Source of the DNA: Membranipora membranacea | Taxonomy: Eukaryota; Bryozoa; Gymnolaemata; Cheilostomatida; Membraniporidae | DNA: 64,000 nt | Direction of reading: 5' to 3' | NCBI GenBank assembly: GCA_914767715.1 | Contig: OU612068.1 | Span: 25,668,001-25,732,000, forward strand | In this document: piece after piece, positions 1-12,650 of the stretch | Numbering within the stretch: position 1 is the stretch's first letter | How the letters are laid out: every line of letters begins with the position of its first letter | Translations under genes and position numbers: made by a program | The notes under the pieces: generated by a model | Seen by the model: only the letters and a program-made list of their open reading frames with translations | The model's database searches: none | What the model was told of the DNA's origin: nothing

Positions 1-132
1 CTCTGATTGGTGGGTGGGGAAAAGAAAGAGCCAATGAAATCAGAGCCAACACATTGGCTAGGGAAATACCCATTCAAGCTTGGGGAATCCCCTCAGATGG
101 CAACTTAATATCATTTAAACACTTGATTTAAG

Positions 133-941
133 AGTACAGACACAGAGATTACTGTAACTCAGTCAAAACTTTCTATGATGGCTGCTCAGCATTTGATGGA
201 TTCTGCCCCAGCTCTTTTCCAGAAAGGTAAGATTGAGCTAGTTACGTTGTTGGGACTAGGCACAGGAAGAGCCTTTTGTCTTTCATCATGGATGGAGTTA
301 TGACGTTAATTACCACATTCTACTGTTATGTTGAAGGCTGCTGCGCTAAAAACCCATCCGGATGCCTATTTGGCAACCGCCGGATGCCTCTGTGGCCTCT
401 GATGGTTGCCAAATAGATTTTTGCACTTTACAAGTGCTGCAAGTCAAAACATCCATATCTTCTTGGTTTCTCTTCCCTTTATATTGTTGTAGGTGATCGC
501 TTCCTTTCAATCTCAAAGCAAGCTCTCACGAAAGGTGACATCACAGTTTATGTCCCATCACAAAATCCGATTCATTATGGAGGGATGGGTCATCAGGCGG
601 ATCAGAACTCATATCACCTCTCCATTAAAAATGTGAACTGGGCAAAGGATGGAAACTATGGACCAGGTTCACCCCTAGATATAGATGGACTGTCGTTGGA
701 TATGCGTGTGTTTGATCAGACTGTGTACCTGTCATCACTGAAAGGATTGACTTTTGATGGAGAACAAAATCAACAAGGTGGACAAACGTTTGGTATTTGG
801 TTTACATTGAATCTTAATAATGCAATAGTAAATTGTCATTATCAGCTAGACCACAGGCAACCCTTAATAGCGTTTGGGATGGCTGTGAGCTTGACCACCA
901 TGCCAGGGGTGCAGCCTAAGAATTCACAGACAGCCTTTTAA
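133..941 (+). CDS. 3' end of an unrecognised gene (two exons visible)
   Basis: Exons about 133-226 and 493-941, joined by a phase-1 intron with a good donor (AAAG/gtaaga) and acceptor (ttgttgtag). The joined frame is open to TAA at 939-941. The first Met in frame is at 175, but the frame runs open upstream to a possible acceptor (tttaag) at 131-132, so the gene probably enters from beyond the left edge. The visible protein is about 180 residues and soluble-looking. It has beta-strand-like runs such as GDITVYVPSQ, a Gly/Asn/Asp-rich middle and the stretch FGIWFTLNLNN. I see no signal peptide, membrane segment or known motif, and I do not recognise the family. It shares nothing with the F-box genes to the right. 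A single-exon ORF from Met 585 would be the truncated alternative. Confidence 0.55.
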
Positions 942-1640
942 TGCATCGCAAAGCTTTCTAAAGCCTTCAACTAATGACCATAGACCAATATTCTATTGGT
1001 GTGAAACGTATATATGTAATAGCAACATGAGTAGTTTAGGCGCTTAAACTGTGTCCGGAAAGCTGGTAGTGGAATGACACTACCAGCTATCCCGACACAA
1101 CATTAAATATCGTGTATGAGATCTCAACCACATTTCTGTAAAACTATTGATACTCACATCTGATATTGCCAACTGCGACTGTGATATATCAAATTATGAA
1201 CGCAGGTGGTTACGGGCATCAACGACAAGCACCTCCAAGCACAGAGAGAATCAACAGAAAAAGACCTGGAATAATATTTTGGAAAAATCAAGCCCAACGT
1301 TATAATGATGGTAGTGGTGTCATGCAATCAACTAGTCACATATTGGTTATCTGCAAAAACACTGATGTGAGTTATATAGTGAAACAAAATACTTTTATGA
1401 TTTAATTCATGTACTCAAATGAACCAGGAACAAAATGCTCCCAAAACCAGTGTAGTCCACCTCTATGGTCAACTGCTCAATATTTTAAGTTTTGGGGTTC
1501 ATTATCAATGCTGTCACGCCAATATCTACAATATCTTGTGGAGAATTTACTCATTAAGCTGCATTTACAATGCAGATTTCTCTTTCATTTTATATAAGTT
1601 ATCATCGGAACCGACCAAAAATATGCATTTTGTGACAAAA
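942..1640. other. Intergenic, no gene seen
   Basis: AT-rich sequence after the first gene. Short ORFs exist but lack splice context or recognisable composition. Its right part (about 1480-1640) weakly resembles 3550-3640, so it may be the worn edge of the duplication that follows. Confidence 0.5.
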
Positions 1641-3060
1641 TTCAGATATTTCGTTGCTGATGTGGTCTATTAGCCTATATGATATTTTGTCAGAGCTTCG
1701 TATATGTGCTGTGGAAGTAGGCAACTGCTACAAATAGATATCTATTATTTGCAGGTGTATGGCGAGCTGAAAGGATGTATTCAGCAATTTTAGATACTAG
1801 CTAACAAAAAAGCTATGGATAATAGTGAAGATGTAGAAGTACTAGTCAGAGCCCCCAGACTTTTGCCCCTCGCCCGATGCCCCCGCCCCCCCCCCCCCCC
1901 GGCGAGGGAAGTACCTATTCAAAATTCCTACTGCTTAGATTGTCACCTATTCCTAAATGCAAAGAAAACCAACCCCCTCATTTTCACATTTGATCGTGTT
2001 TATTTAACACATTATTGTGAAAGGCTACATTATCTTTTTACTACATAACCATTATTGGCAGAACAGATTAAGTGACAGGTCCAAGAATAGCATCGATGAG
2101 ATTATGAAGGATAACAGATTTACAATAAAGATACTCCATTTCATGACCAGAAGATACATTGTGAAGGTTGCTCTCTACTGACCAACTACTATGTATGAAG
2201 ATACATTGGTCCGTTTATCTGTGAGTCTTGCAGTGTTGAGTTGAACCGTTTTGCCACATTTTCAAAGGATTTATGAAGAAGTCTTCTTGACACCACCTCA
2301 TCCACCAGAAACATGGTGTCTCCCGTAATTCACTTTATTCAGCTTATCTGTACAAAATTCTGTTTACAAGATGAATATGTGGCGGAATTCTCAATGCATT
2401 TACTCACATCAAAGATATAGCCACAGTCAAGGTGGATGCTGAGCCACAATTCAATACTGGTAATTTCGTACTTTTTCTCTAGTGACATCTTGGAGTAGGA
2501 GGTGGCTCAGTGGTTAGAGCGCCGGTCCTTCAGCATGCAAGTGTTGAAGGTCGTGGGTTCGAATACCACTGCAGTCCACTGACTACTGGGAGTTGTTGGA
2601 CCCCCAGGTGTGCTCCGACCTGCCTACAAACTGAGAGCAAATTGGCGCAGACATTGCAGCCTCGCCCTTGAGGCACACTATTTCGCCGCCACGATGTGGT
2701 GAGTGACTAACCATTGGGATTTTAACCAACATTTTAACCAAAATAGCCTTTATCTTGGTATTTCTCTAATATTTATTATAATTTTTGCTAACAAATCAGA
2801 TATCAGCAATGGGCAGCATAGAGGATGACTGACAAAACCCTGGATGCGTTAGGAAAAAGTGCAATGGTGTAGCATCTGAACATTATTTTATTTCAATAAG
2901 GGCACACAAAGCTCTTTTATCCATTGATGGTTTTGTGTCGATGATGTGTTTGATATTAAATTATAATAACATTCAGGACCTGAATGTTTTGTGCTGATGG
3001 ATGGATTGGCATTTAAGTAACATCAAGTAGTGACGGCATGGTTGAATCAGGGAGTTTGGT
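1641..3060. repeat. Tandem segmental duplication, unit A
   Basis: Long diverged direct repeat of 3630-4640. Shared blocks in the same order include atatgtgctgtg, agctgaaaggatgt, ttactacataacca, gcaatggtgtagcatctga, agggcacacaaag and ggatggattggcat. Unit A is longer because a tRNA-derived SINE (2500-2712) sits inside it. It also has a 15-base C run at 1886-1900. Confidence 0.7.
2500..2712 (+). mobile_element. tRNA-derived SINE, family 1, copy 1
   Basis: The 5' part has Pol III promoter boxes: A-box-like ggtggctcagtggttagagc at 2501-2520 and B-box-like gggttcgaataccac at about 2555-2569. A tRNA-unrelated body follows, with landmarks ctgcagtccactgactactgg, cccccaggtgtgctccga, actgagagcaaattggcgcag and acgatgtgg. 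Copies at 5957 and 6656 share head and body in the same order. This defines a SINE rather than a lone tRNA pseudogene. Confidence 0.75.
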
Positions 3061-3629
3061 CCCAAACTCCCTGGTTAAATAAGAACACTGTACTTGGACC
3101 AGGTCAGTAATGATTATCAGCAACCGAACAATAGAATGCTTTTCTTTTGTTGTTAATATTCTTATTGTTGAAATCGTGCTCTGTGAATAACAAAACAATG
3201 CATTAGTCATGCTATATATTATGAGAATGCCAACCTAATAAGCTCATACTTTTATCTACTTGAGACAACTGTAAAAATTATGAAATGAAGTTTTGTTGTA
3301 AAATGTCTCCTGACAATGGAACTATATTTAATTTGAACTTATGTGGGAAAGAATGGCAATTAAATGTATTCCAAAGTGTAAGCTTATTATGTTGGCACAG
3401 CACTAGGGCGCATAAATACCTCATAGCTCTTAGATGGGAACGGAGGACAATTCTTAACACTACACATAATTTTTACCCACAAGTGCTCTGAATTTTCTAA
3501 ATGTGAAAATTTTGCATAATTACTGCAGAACATGCTGCCAGACTATTTATGCTGTGGTCCTTCCGTAGTCTTTAAGTTACAATATCAACGCTGTTACAAC
3601 AATATTAACTGTGTATTGAATGCATATTA

Positions 3630-4640
3630 TTTATAAATGAGATTGATGTGGTTTTGCTATATGACTCTGTGTCAGGGTTTCATATGTGCTGTGAAAGTAG
3701 ACAACTGCTACAAATACATACAAATACATCTTTATTATTTGCAGGTATCTGAAGAGCTGAAAGGATGTGTTCAGCAATTTTGGATACAAACCAACAAAAA
3801 GCTATGGATAATAGTGAAGAAGTAGTAGTACCTATTGCATATTCCTACTGATCAGATTGTCCCTCTTCTTAAATGCGAAGAAAACCAAACCCATCATTCA
3901 TTTTCAATCGACGCTTAAATTAAATTCTTATTTAATGGCACTTTTGAAAAACATTTCCTTGATGTTATACAAAAATTAAATTCACTTGATTTTATATATT
4001 TACTATATTATCATGCATGGTCTTATCTGTTTACTACATAACCATATCGGCAGATAAAATATGTTGACATGTATTTCACAATTACTGGTGACTGTTAGTG
4101 TTCCAGGAAGAACACAAATGTCGTGTTTTTAAAACAGAATTATTTTTTCTGTTTTGCTCCTATAGCCTTACTGGGTTATATTTTGCATTAGAGTCTTTGC
4201 TTCGATTCAACTGTTGTCATCACTTTATGCTCCATAGTGAATTTTAGATTATCTTTATTCAGAGGTCATGAAAGCACCTCGGTCAACTGCAAAATGGATT
4301 TATGTACTCAGGCCATATTTCAGAGGGGTCACATAAAGGTTTTCTTTATACAATAAATGTGAAAGTGAAATATCAGCAAAGAGCAGCAATGAGAATGACT
4401 TTAAAAAGCCCTGGATGTTAGGAAAAAGTGCAATGGTGTAGCATCTGAGCATTTTATCTCAGTAAGGGCACACAAAGCCATTTTATGCCTCGAAGGTTTT
4501 GTGTTAAAAATTTGTTGATATTACACTAAAACCAAGGATTTCAAGAGATCCTTGCTAAAACGTTCAGAACCTTAATATTTTGGGCTGAATGGATGGATTT
4601 GGCATCAAGTAACACCAAATAGTGAGGAACTAGATAGCAT
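3630..4640. repeat. Tandem segmental duplication, unit B
   Basis: Partner of unit A without the SINE. Both units keep an acceptor-like ttatttgcag followed by a short frame beginning V(S/Y)xELKGC; in unit A it hits a stop after 12 codons, in unit B after about 26. It may be a decayed exon. Confidence 0.65.
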
Positions 4641-5956
4641 GTTTTTAGCAGATTTTGTATCTTACCTCTATCGAAGTGACGCAAAACCATTTTTCTTATA
4701 AGACTGGCTTGTTTCATTTTCCAGATTAATACTCGCCAAGTATCTTTGTAAAATGCCAGAGTATTTGTCAGAATAAACATTACTGAATAGATTAGTACTG
4801 GGTCCTGATAACAGGGAGGGTCGGACACAAAACATAAATCTAACCTAACTCGGAGTTGTCCTATTAATGTCAGTGGGAGGATAATTACTAGCCAATTGAG
4901 TCAAGTGCTGGTGCTCTTAAACCCGTAATAAATACAAAGTCCTCTGATCTATTCCAACACCTGACAAGAACTTGTGTTGCCTATAGCTAGATATTGAGGT
5001 AATCTAATCGAAACAGTGAGAAACAGAGGTCATTTAAACAAAGTCTGACCCAATGCCTTAAAAGTGAGGGGCTAACCTGGAATGTCTTAGAGTTACTTCA
5101 TAATTTCGGTTTTGCTGCACAACTGACAAGATTGACTTGAAATTACAATGTACGAACATTCTAAAAGGCAAGCTAAAGCCCTAAACATAAATATCAATCG
5201 TTGTTTGAGATTGTAGACGTCTACATCTATAATTGAAGGGGCTAACAAGACATGGCCTCAGAGATGATATAAAATGATATAATAACTACTTTTCAACTTT
5301 TATATATAAAATACATTCAATGCATATTCATTATATGTTGTCAATAAAATAAAAATTCCTATAATATTAATTTTCTTTTGTTGTTGTCAATTAATCTTCT
5401 TGATCCAAAATCTTAAAAAATATACATGGCATGAGGCAACGACTCAAAATGTTACAAAGCTGATCTATAGGTTCGTATACATAGTACAGATAAGTAATTT
5501 GGGGCAATATGTCCCAAACTACCTGGTAAAGAGAAAGAAAAAGTATATAGTATTCTTCTTTGAGAATGAAGGTACTGGACGCAAGGAGTTTGCATTTGGA
5601 GGAAAATAAAGTTGAGAGAGTATACAGCATATATACATTATATTTATTGTGCAGTAATAGTGTAGTTCCCTGAGAAGATATTGCACAAAACTAAAATTAA
5701 TATTATTACAATGGATAAGTTAGAGCGAGTGTTTGATTACGTAATCAGCAGTGGAGGACGAGTCAATCACCTCTAGAATAACCATTGTCTCCTCCTCCCC
5801 CTCCGCATTCTCCATCTCCGTCGGGGTTTGCACAGAAAAGTCTCCTAGTGACAACTCTTACCTTTAACTCTGTGGATAGAAAAAAATCTTCATAAAAATA
5901 TTACAATTGTATAGAAAAATATAAAGAGCAAAATTAATTTGGTTATTTATACGAGT
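4641..5956. other. Intergenic, no gene seen
   Basis: AT-rich. A segment near 5490-5540 (gtcccaaactacctggt) echoes 3055-3085 at the end of duplication unit A. No exon-like frame with convincing splice sites. Confidence 0.5.
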
Positions 5957-6133
5957 ATGAGGTGGCTCGGTTGGTTAGACTTAGAGCTTCGGTCTTCAGC
6001 TTGTAAGTAATCAAGGTCGTGGGATGGAATCTCACTGCAGTCCACTGAGGGCTACACTGTGGTTTGTTAAACATCCAGGTGTGCTCTGACCAGCCTATAA
6101 ACTTAGAGCAAATATGGTGGGGTAATTGTGCCC
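5957..6133 (+). mobile_element. tRNA-derived SINE, family 1, copy 2 (degenerate)
   Basis: Same landmarks as copy 1 (gaggtggctcggttggttag, cactgcagtccactga, aggtgtgctctgacc, aacttagagcaaat), but a mutated B box and loss of the 3' third. It looks like the oldest of the three copies. Confidence 0.65.
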
Positions 6134-6655
6134 CCCTGTTTCTTCAGAATGACATGAATGATAAAACTATGTGATGCTAACTGATATTATTTATTTCTCC
6201 ATTCTATCCTTGTCTAAAAAGTTTGAAAACAATATTATCAACCTCTCAGATCAGTTGTCTATTATTGATGGATGTTGGTACCAGGTCAGCTGGTAAGTGT
6301 CCTTCAGAGATACCTATGTAATATTATGACTATCCTGAGGACAGTGAGTTAGCCTGTAATGGGAAGCTTTATTGATATGACTAACAGGCAGAGTAGGGCA
6401 TTTCTGGATGTAGACCATAGAGTTAATATTAAAGAATAATCATTCTATTATTATTTGGACCGCTAATACTAGGTTAGATACTAAGCGTCGAATGTCATTT
6501 CTGATTTGGTACTGGCAAGCCAATCATATCCTAGCCAGATCTGTTTGTGTCAGGACCATAAATACAGGAGATCTACTGTGTGCTTGCGTGCAGTATAAAG
6601 ATCTCCCTCTGCCACTTTGAAAAAATAAGTAATAGCAATAGCGGGCAAGGGCACA

Positions 6656-6862
6656 AGAGGTGGCTCAGTTGGTTAGAGCACAAGTGATAAAGGTCATGGG
6701 TTCGAATCCCACTGCAGTCCATCGACTACTGGGGTTGGCCCCCAGGTGTGCTCCAAACTGCCTGCAAACTGAGAGCTAACTGGCGCAGATATTGCGGCCT
6801 AGCCCTTAAGGCAACTGAATTTTGCTGCCCATTCTTCGGGATGTGGCAAGTGATAATATGAC
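6656..6862 (+). mobile_element. tRNA-derived SINE, family 1, copy 3
   Basis: A box gaggtggctcagttggttag, intact B-box-like gggttcgaatcccact, then the family body (gcagtccatcgactactggg, cccccaggtgtgctcc, actggcgcagatattgcggc, gatgtggcaagtga). About 20 bases between the boxes are missing relative to copy 1. Confidence 0.75.
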
Positions 6863-7864
6863 ATCTGATTTTATTCAAATTTTTTTTTAATCAAATAGGG
6901 TATCTACCCCACACAAGTCACCCGCTGTCCCCTGCCCACAAAATAGGGCCGTCAAACAAGATCTAGTGTATGAAGAACACACTATCAAAGGCAAAAATAA
7001 CTAACCAGCAAAAAGTTGATTCATGTTAGAATTTATTTAAATCGCAAACAGGAAGGTATTTAATTCCTACTAAGAATCTTCAGCTGATGTGAATACAAAA
7101 TACAAGCAAAAAATGATTGTCAAAACAGTGTAAGGTACTTTTAATGAAACAATAATGCAATTTGCCAATTTCCTGTACTGAGTTGTCAACAGAACACAGC
7201 TAAAAAATTAATGAGTTGCTTAACTGTGTTGGCCACCTGTCAAAGAGCAACAAACTAATATTCATTTATAAATATAGCTGATGCTACCAGGGACTTCTGC
7301 CAATAGACCTGAATCTGAAAATTTATATTTAGATCCGGTATCACACGTTAATTTTTTGCAAACTTAGGGAAGTGTTAATGTTTAAGCCTGTGAGGTCGTT
7401 TCACGATCAAGAGTATTATTTTGACATTATATTATATTATTATGACATATTGCTTCCATGTTGTGAACAAATGCAGGAGCAAAACAAACAGTATGACAGA
7501 TCAGCACAGATTTAATTTGTGACCTGATTTGGCTTCATAGCATGTCACCTTTGCACATTGACAGCTTCAAGTTCAACAAGGATGTCACGAGGCCAAGAAA
7601 AAAGTTGCCCGGTTACAAGACATAATATAATCCTTGTTATGTATAATAATTATGTTTAGAGTTTCCACAAATAGACGGCTGATGAGATCTCCTCAATTCA
7701 TCACAAAGTTATAGCGAAGTTCCGTGTTGGCCTGTGGTCCGTGGAGGAAGGTGTAGAGTGTATTTTGACACACAAATGACACCTCAAGGCCTAACATAGA
7801 ACTATCGCAATTGAGAAGGTTTTCGCCACATACCCAATGACAGCAAAGCACCCAAAAACGTTCT
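6863..7864. other. Intergenic, no gene seen
   Basis: About 1 kb of AT-rich sequence without a supported exon, RNA gene or repeat boundary. Confidence 0.45.
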
Positions 7865-8075
7865 TGAAATAACTATTTGGGCTATGGAAATGGCTCCGAG
7901 ATCGCCCTGAGCTCCAAAGTTCAGCTCGCACCTTTCAAATCCCGATGGCGGCAGATTTTTTTATGTTTTTTTTTCTCAGCTCTATCATGGGAATGGCTGC
8001 ATATTTCGAGATCGAGCCAAGAGGTGACAACTCAGCTCGATCTAGGCCGATCTCGAAATTCACATGGAAACATGG
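7865..8075 (+). mobile_element. tRNA-derived SINE-like repeat, family 2, copy 1
   Basis: Matches the body of the repeat at 43796-44000: catgggaa-ggctgcatattt, gagccaagaggtgacaactc, gatctaggccgat, aattcacatggaaacatg. The tRNA-like head is worn but keeps a B-box-like ttcaaatcccgatgg at about 7936. An 18-base C run follows at 8158-8175. Confidence 0.6.
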
Positions 8076-9739
8076 TGAATGTAGTCTTGCCCTCTCCCAC
8101 ACCCTATTGGTAAAATTGATAATTAGTAATTTAGCTGATGACTGAAAACGCAGTGCACCCCCCCCCCCCCCCCCCGTATCTTTTTGTTAATCAGCGCGTG
8201 TTCTAGGGGATCTATGGTAACACATGATATTACAGGAAAGAGAGGAATATGATCTCAGTATTTGTTTGAGAGCGTATAAATCAGACTTGAGCTTATTCTC
8301 AGAAATGCTTCATTGGCAGTTTCTGGCCGGGAGTATTTTAGTACCCTTGTCATGTAAAAGATATTTGGCCCCTCAATGTGATTTTCTGATGCTATGAATG
8401 AGGCATGATTTAATAAATGATGAGCTGGAAGGATTTGGCAGGATTTGATTAGAATTTAATAATAAGATAATAGGCTTGCTTATAAATCTACACCATGAAT
8501 TATATAATTGTTTGGAGACAACTGAGGGATTACATAAACAGATTGTCTGTTCTTTTGTGCTAAATTAACAGGTGAAATAAAGATCTCAGGTGCCCTAAAC
8601 ATTAGTTTACAGTTATATTATAATAGAAGCAAGGAGTAGCAGTAGCTGGCAGAAGACTGATGCAACTACTGTTATACATAGAAATTGTGGAGTTATCCAA
8701 AGTTTCAGCGATAAATATCATTATTTCTTGCTGACAATCTGACCAATGAACCACTAGACAGTTCAATCTGGTTATTGCCTAAAAAATCGCTTCAGGTAAG
8801 AAAGACTGATCTACCTCTCTATCAAGGAACAAGATAGTAAAATGCATGTCACTTACCTACTAACAAAATAAGTGAAGTTTGTTCACGTGCCATCAGGAAA
8901 GAACAATAATTGTTTCGCTATTATCAAGCAATCGGAAGAAGCGAAAAAGGGATCTGCCTCACAAACGATCGCTATGCTGTATTTGAAGGTGAGTAGAAAC
9001 TACACTGATTCAAATCTGTTTTAAGCGTCAATATATATAGGCCTATATGTGCTCTCAGATAATTCTGTCAAGGTTATTGCAAAAGACAAAAAGTGCTGAA
9101 ATTTGCAAATGTAGTCTTCTGGATAGATTGGGAATGTCGCAAGAATTATACAACTCCTCTTTCTTATAATTTGGTGACTCTACTTGTACTCGGAGCTGTC
9201 TCGCATTGACATGTGAGGTAAAAGATAAAACGCATCCGCAGGACAGTCTTTTGGCTCTACTTAAAACAGGATAGAATCTATTAGCCTAACTATTTTATTT
9301 GAAATTAATGGAAAAAAAGACCTGATAAATATCGATTTTATTTGAGTTTCTGAGATTAGCCCATCTGCCCTGAGCAGCGGAAATGTCTGTCAATCATTGT
9401 CGATTCTGTTGTGGATTCTGTCAGCAAACAAGCTATACTAAACCAATGCATGTTTCTAAAAAAGCTGTTGTTGAGCCAGGCTACATGATATGGGCATAAT
9501 TTTTTTAAACACTGGCTGGTTGGCATTATTAAATCATTTATCATAGAATTGAAGCTCCTTGCAATTTTGTCTGGTAATTCAACTCATTTGGACTCACACT
9601 GTTCAGAAAGGCTATTACTCCTGTAAATGAATACCTAAAACTGTATTTTATCTCTTTGCTAGCTTGCCGATTGAGGTTTAAGATTGTGATGGTTGGACGC
9701 TATTACTCCTTGGTTGGACGGTTTTTGTAACTATTGCAA
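8076..9739. other. Intergenic; C tract and one possible exon
   Basis: No supported gene apart from the exon-like block at 8873-8988, listed separately. There is a C18 run at 8158-8175. Confidence 0.4.
8873..8988 (+). other. Possible orphan exon
   Basis: An open block ends at a consensus donor (TTGAAG/gtgagt at 8989) and is preceded by a tactaac branch-point-like string and an ag at 8871-8872. It reads KFVHVPSGKNNNCFAIIKQS, then EEAKKGSASQTIAMLYLK, which looks coding (mixed polar and hydrophobic, no low complexity). No partner exon was found nearby and the polypyrimidine tract is poor, so it may be a relic or part of a repeat. Confidence 0.25.
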
Positions 9740-9759
9740 AAATAACGTAATGTCAAAAC

Positions 9760-10345
9760 CATTTTGCCCTTAGCGGGTTCTGGAAAACGCGGAAAGGCGG
9801 AAAATCTGTTTTATAGCGGAAAATCGTTTTCTGCTATTTCGATAAAGCGGAAAAATCGTTTTCCGATATTTCGAAAAGGCGGAAAATCGTTTTTCACCTT
9901 GAATTTGTTGATGATGCTAAATAAAACTACTGGAAGGACATTAGGACTTCACCACTGTATAGGATCAGTGCTTTTGGTAGAGATCAATTAAAAAAATGAT
10001 TTTTTTGGATAAAGCTGAAAATATTTTTTGCCTCAAAAATTGATCTCAACGCATAGAAAATGAACGATTACCCATCAAGATATATTCCCATCTTTTTACG
10101 GCCTGAATTTCAGGTATTTTCATTTCTCGAAAAGGCGGAAAAATGATTTTCGAAACAGCGGAAAGTAATTTTTTTGGAAAAAGCTGAAAATATTTTTTGC
10201 CTCAAAAATTGATCTCAACGCATAGAAAATGAACGAGAACCCATCAAGATAACAACCCCATCTTTTAACGGCCTGAATTTCAGGTATTTCATTTTTCGAA
10301 AAGGAGGAAAAATGATTTTCGAAACAGCGGAAAATGATTAAAAAT
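9760..10345. repeat. Degenerate tandem repeat rich in gcggaaaa
   Basis: Short gcggaaaa/cgaaaaggcggaaaa units (9776-9895) lead into two copies of a unit of about 170 bp (start about 9997 and 10166). Both carry ttggataaagctgaaaata-like, attgatctcaacgcatagaa, cggcctgaatttcaggtatt and aaatgattttcgaaacagcg. Confidence 0.7.
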
Positions 10346-12540
10346 CTTTTTTAATTGTGGTTTTGCCACTAGAATGTAAACAGGCAATGACTAATCAAAG
10401 GACACATAGAAACCTTGAGTAAAATGTAACAGGAATCGCTTTTTATTAGGAACTATCCAGTTTTCTTTGAAGGATTGAAATATATTTGGCAAATGGTACA
10501 CCGACATTCAACTTAGCGCACCCCTGTAAAGGGTAGGGGTGGTCAAGTTTGGATAATGTATGAAGAGCTCACCTCAGTTAACAGCATGGCTAGTGATTGG
10601 GATTCAAACCAGCAACTCTCAGATTGACAAGCTTGAAACCTAGCAACAAGCTAAAATAAGCATACTTGGAAGGGGATAGGAGCTGAAGTAAATGAATTTT
10701 TAACAATATACATACAGGGAGGCAATACAGACCACTGATGGAACATGATTGTGAGACACACATTATTCTCTTCAGCCATCACTCCAATAAAAGATATTTC
10801 ACCTGCTCCATTAAAAGAAATCATACACTAAACAATATATTATTTGACTAGGAGGTAGAGCTTCAGACTGTGTAGAAACAACATTTTTTTGAAAAGAAAT
10901 CAAAATCTCACATCGCTCACAAATTTTATTGATCTCATTAAAATATGATTTGTGATTTTGTGATCTGACAGTTTGGAAATGCAGCCGATAATACAAGTGT
11001 CGTCTCTCAGAGAAGAGGTAATCCTATTTGTATATTATTGAAAACAGTAGAGAACTGAAGAGTGTCAGTGCTAGGCTTTATTAGATATTTTGTGTTGTCC
11101 TTTCTTTGTGCTTCTTGAGTAGGAAGCTGTAGACTATACTAATAGTCTCTATCTTTCCGTACGACGGTAGCCTGTTGGTTCAGTCTAAGAAAGCTGTTTG
11201 TCCATTCAGTTTTATATGGAATGGAGATGAGTGAGTTGGGAGATTAGTCATGGTACATGTATTTTGTGTTGAATAATTTAAGAATCAGACACCTGGCCTT
11301 ATTTGATGTCTACAAAGTTGGTGATGTTGGTCAGAAGACAGAAAATGTCATCCTGTATTGGGATTGTTGCAAACAATATACATAATGATACTCTTCCATG
11401 AATGAATGCGTATTAAATGTAAGCATACATGTATAATAATTATTAAGTTTATGTGGATTGTTGACTTCGAGAGAGGATTAATTGTTGCTGATTTTCATGA
11501 ATTATATGGGTTGACTGTAGGCCGGGGGGGGGGGGGGTGAGCAAATGTTTGGGAGGCTCAAACTAAGGTTAACTTTGACTTGATAGATTGAACATGTATT
11601 GTTAGTCAGGAAGCTGAGGCAACTAAAGATCAACAATTAGCCCATTTTGTTTTAGGTCTTGACAGGCAACTATATATCTCTATTTTCAAACAGGGCGTAT
11701 ATCAACAACTGTGACAAGATTTATTTAGGAGCTTTCAAATGCTATGTACGTTTGCACATTCTCATATCATTTGTGGCAAAAATGCTTATATTTTAATGCT
11801 GACAAGATATCAAAACTAAAAAGCTGGCTGCACTGGTTAAAAAAACTCATATAAAAATTAAAACAGCTACATGCACGTATGTCAGTTTATACTTCCTACG
11901 GTCTAATAGTGATTATTTGGAATAAGAATTTTGAATGATGCAGTGGACATCAAGTGAAATAGTTAACCTCTGAACCATATTGGTGCAGAGTCAGACATAG
12001 TTCCTGGCTATCAGAAGGGGTACTTCTCAGTTTAGCCGGCCTGCCGTTGGCTATTTTTGTCTGTACATAACCAATATATATATATATACATTTTTTGGGC
12101 AGATCTAGGCAATAGACCACTATCACATGAAGGAGGCAATCAAACTCAACTTATACAACTCAACTAGTCATTAATATGCACAAAATAGCAATAGGAAAAG
12201 TTTTTGGTTTACAAAAACCAAGAAGAGTGTCGGAGTTGTCCTCCCATTTAAAATGAAGACACAACTCCGTTTAATTTTATATGTCACGTGATGATCCACC
12301 TGGGCGGGATTACCCATGTACCGCTGTAAGACAATCTTAGATAGTGGGTGCCTATAGACTCCCCCAACAATACAACAGTGTTTGTACCTTGAACTACACC
12401 ATGTGTCAGATTATCAGCAGACAGACAGAAATCTTGGATAAGTAAGTTGGGTGGTTAGTTTTTATTCTAGCTGTCTAGCCAGGCCCAGAGCTAAGACTAG
12501 AAAGGTTGAAAAAGTAAGGAGTAACACTAACAGGTAGAGA
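10346..12540. other. Intergenic; possible minus-strand tRNA-derived fragment
   Basis: No supported gene. Around 10590-10640 the minus strand reads ctggtttgaatcccaatcac, a B-box-like motif suggesting a SINE remnant. There is a 14-base G run at 11524-11537 and a short TA repeat near 12078-12090. Confidence 0.35.
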
Positions 12541-12650
12541 ATCATTCCATCCCATGATTCATCCATCATTCCATGATTCATCCATCATCCCATGATTCCA
12601 AACCGTCCCATCATTCCAACTCCCTGGACCTGTTCCAACCCATGATTAGC
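12541..12650. repeat. Short tandem repeat (ccatgattcatccatcat)
   Basis: Several imperfect copies of ccatgattcatccatcatt and its truncations. Confidence 0.6.

Noticed and set aside
1886-8175. C runs at 1886-1900 and 8158-8175 as G-quadruplex or regulatory sites
   Set aside because: Plain homopolymers with no gene start nearby; likely slippage tracts.
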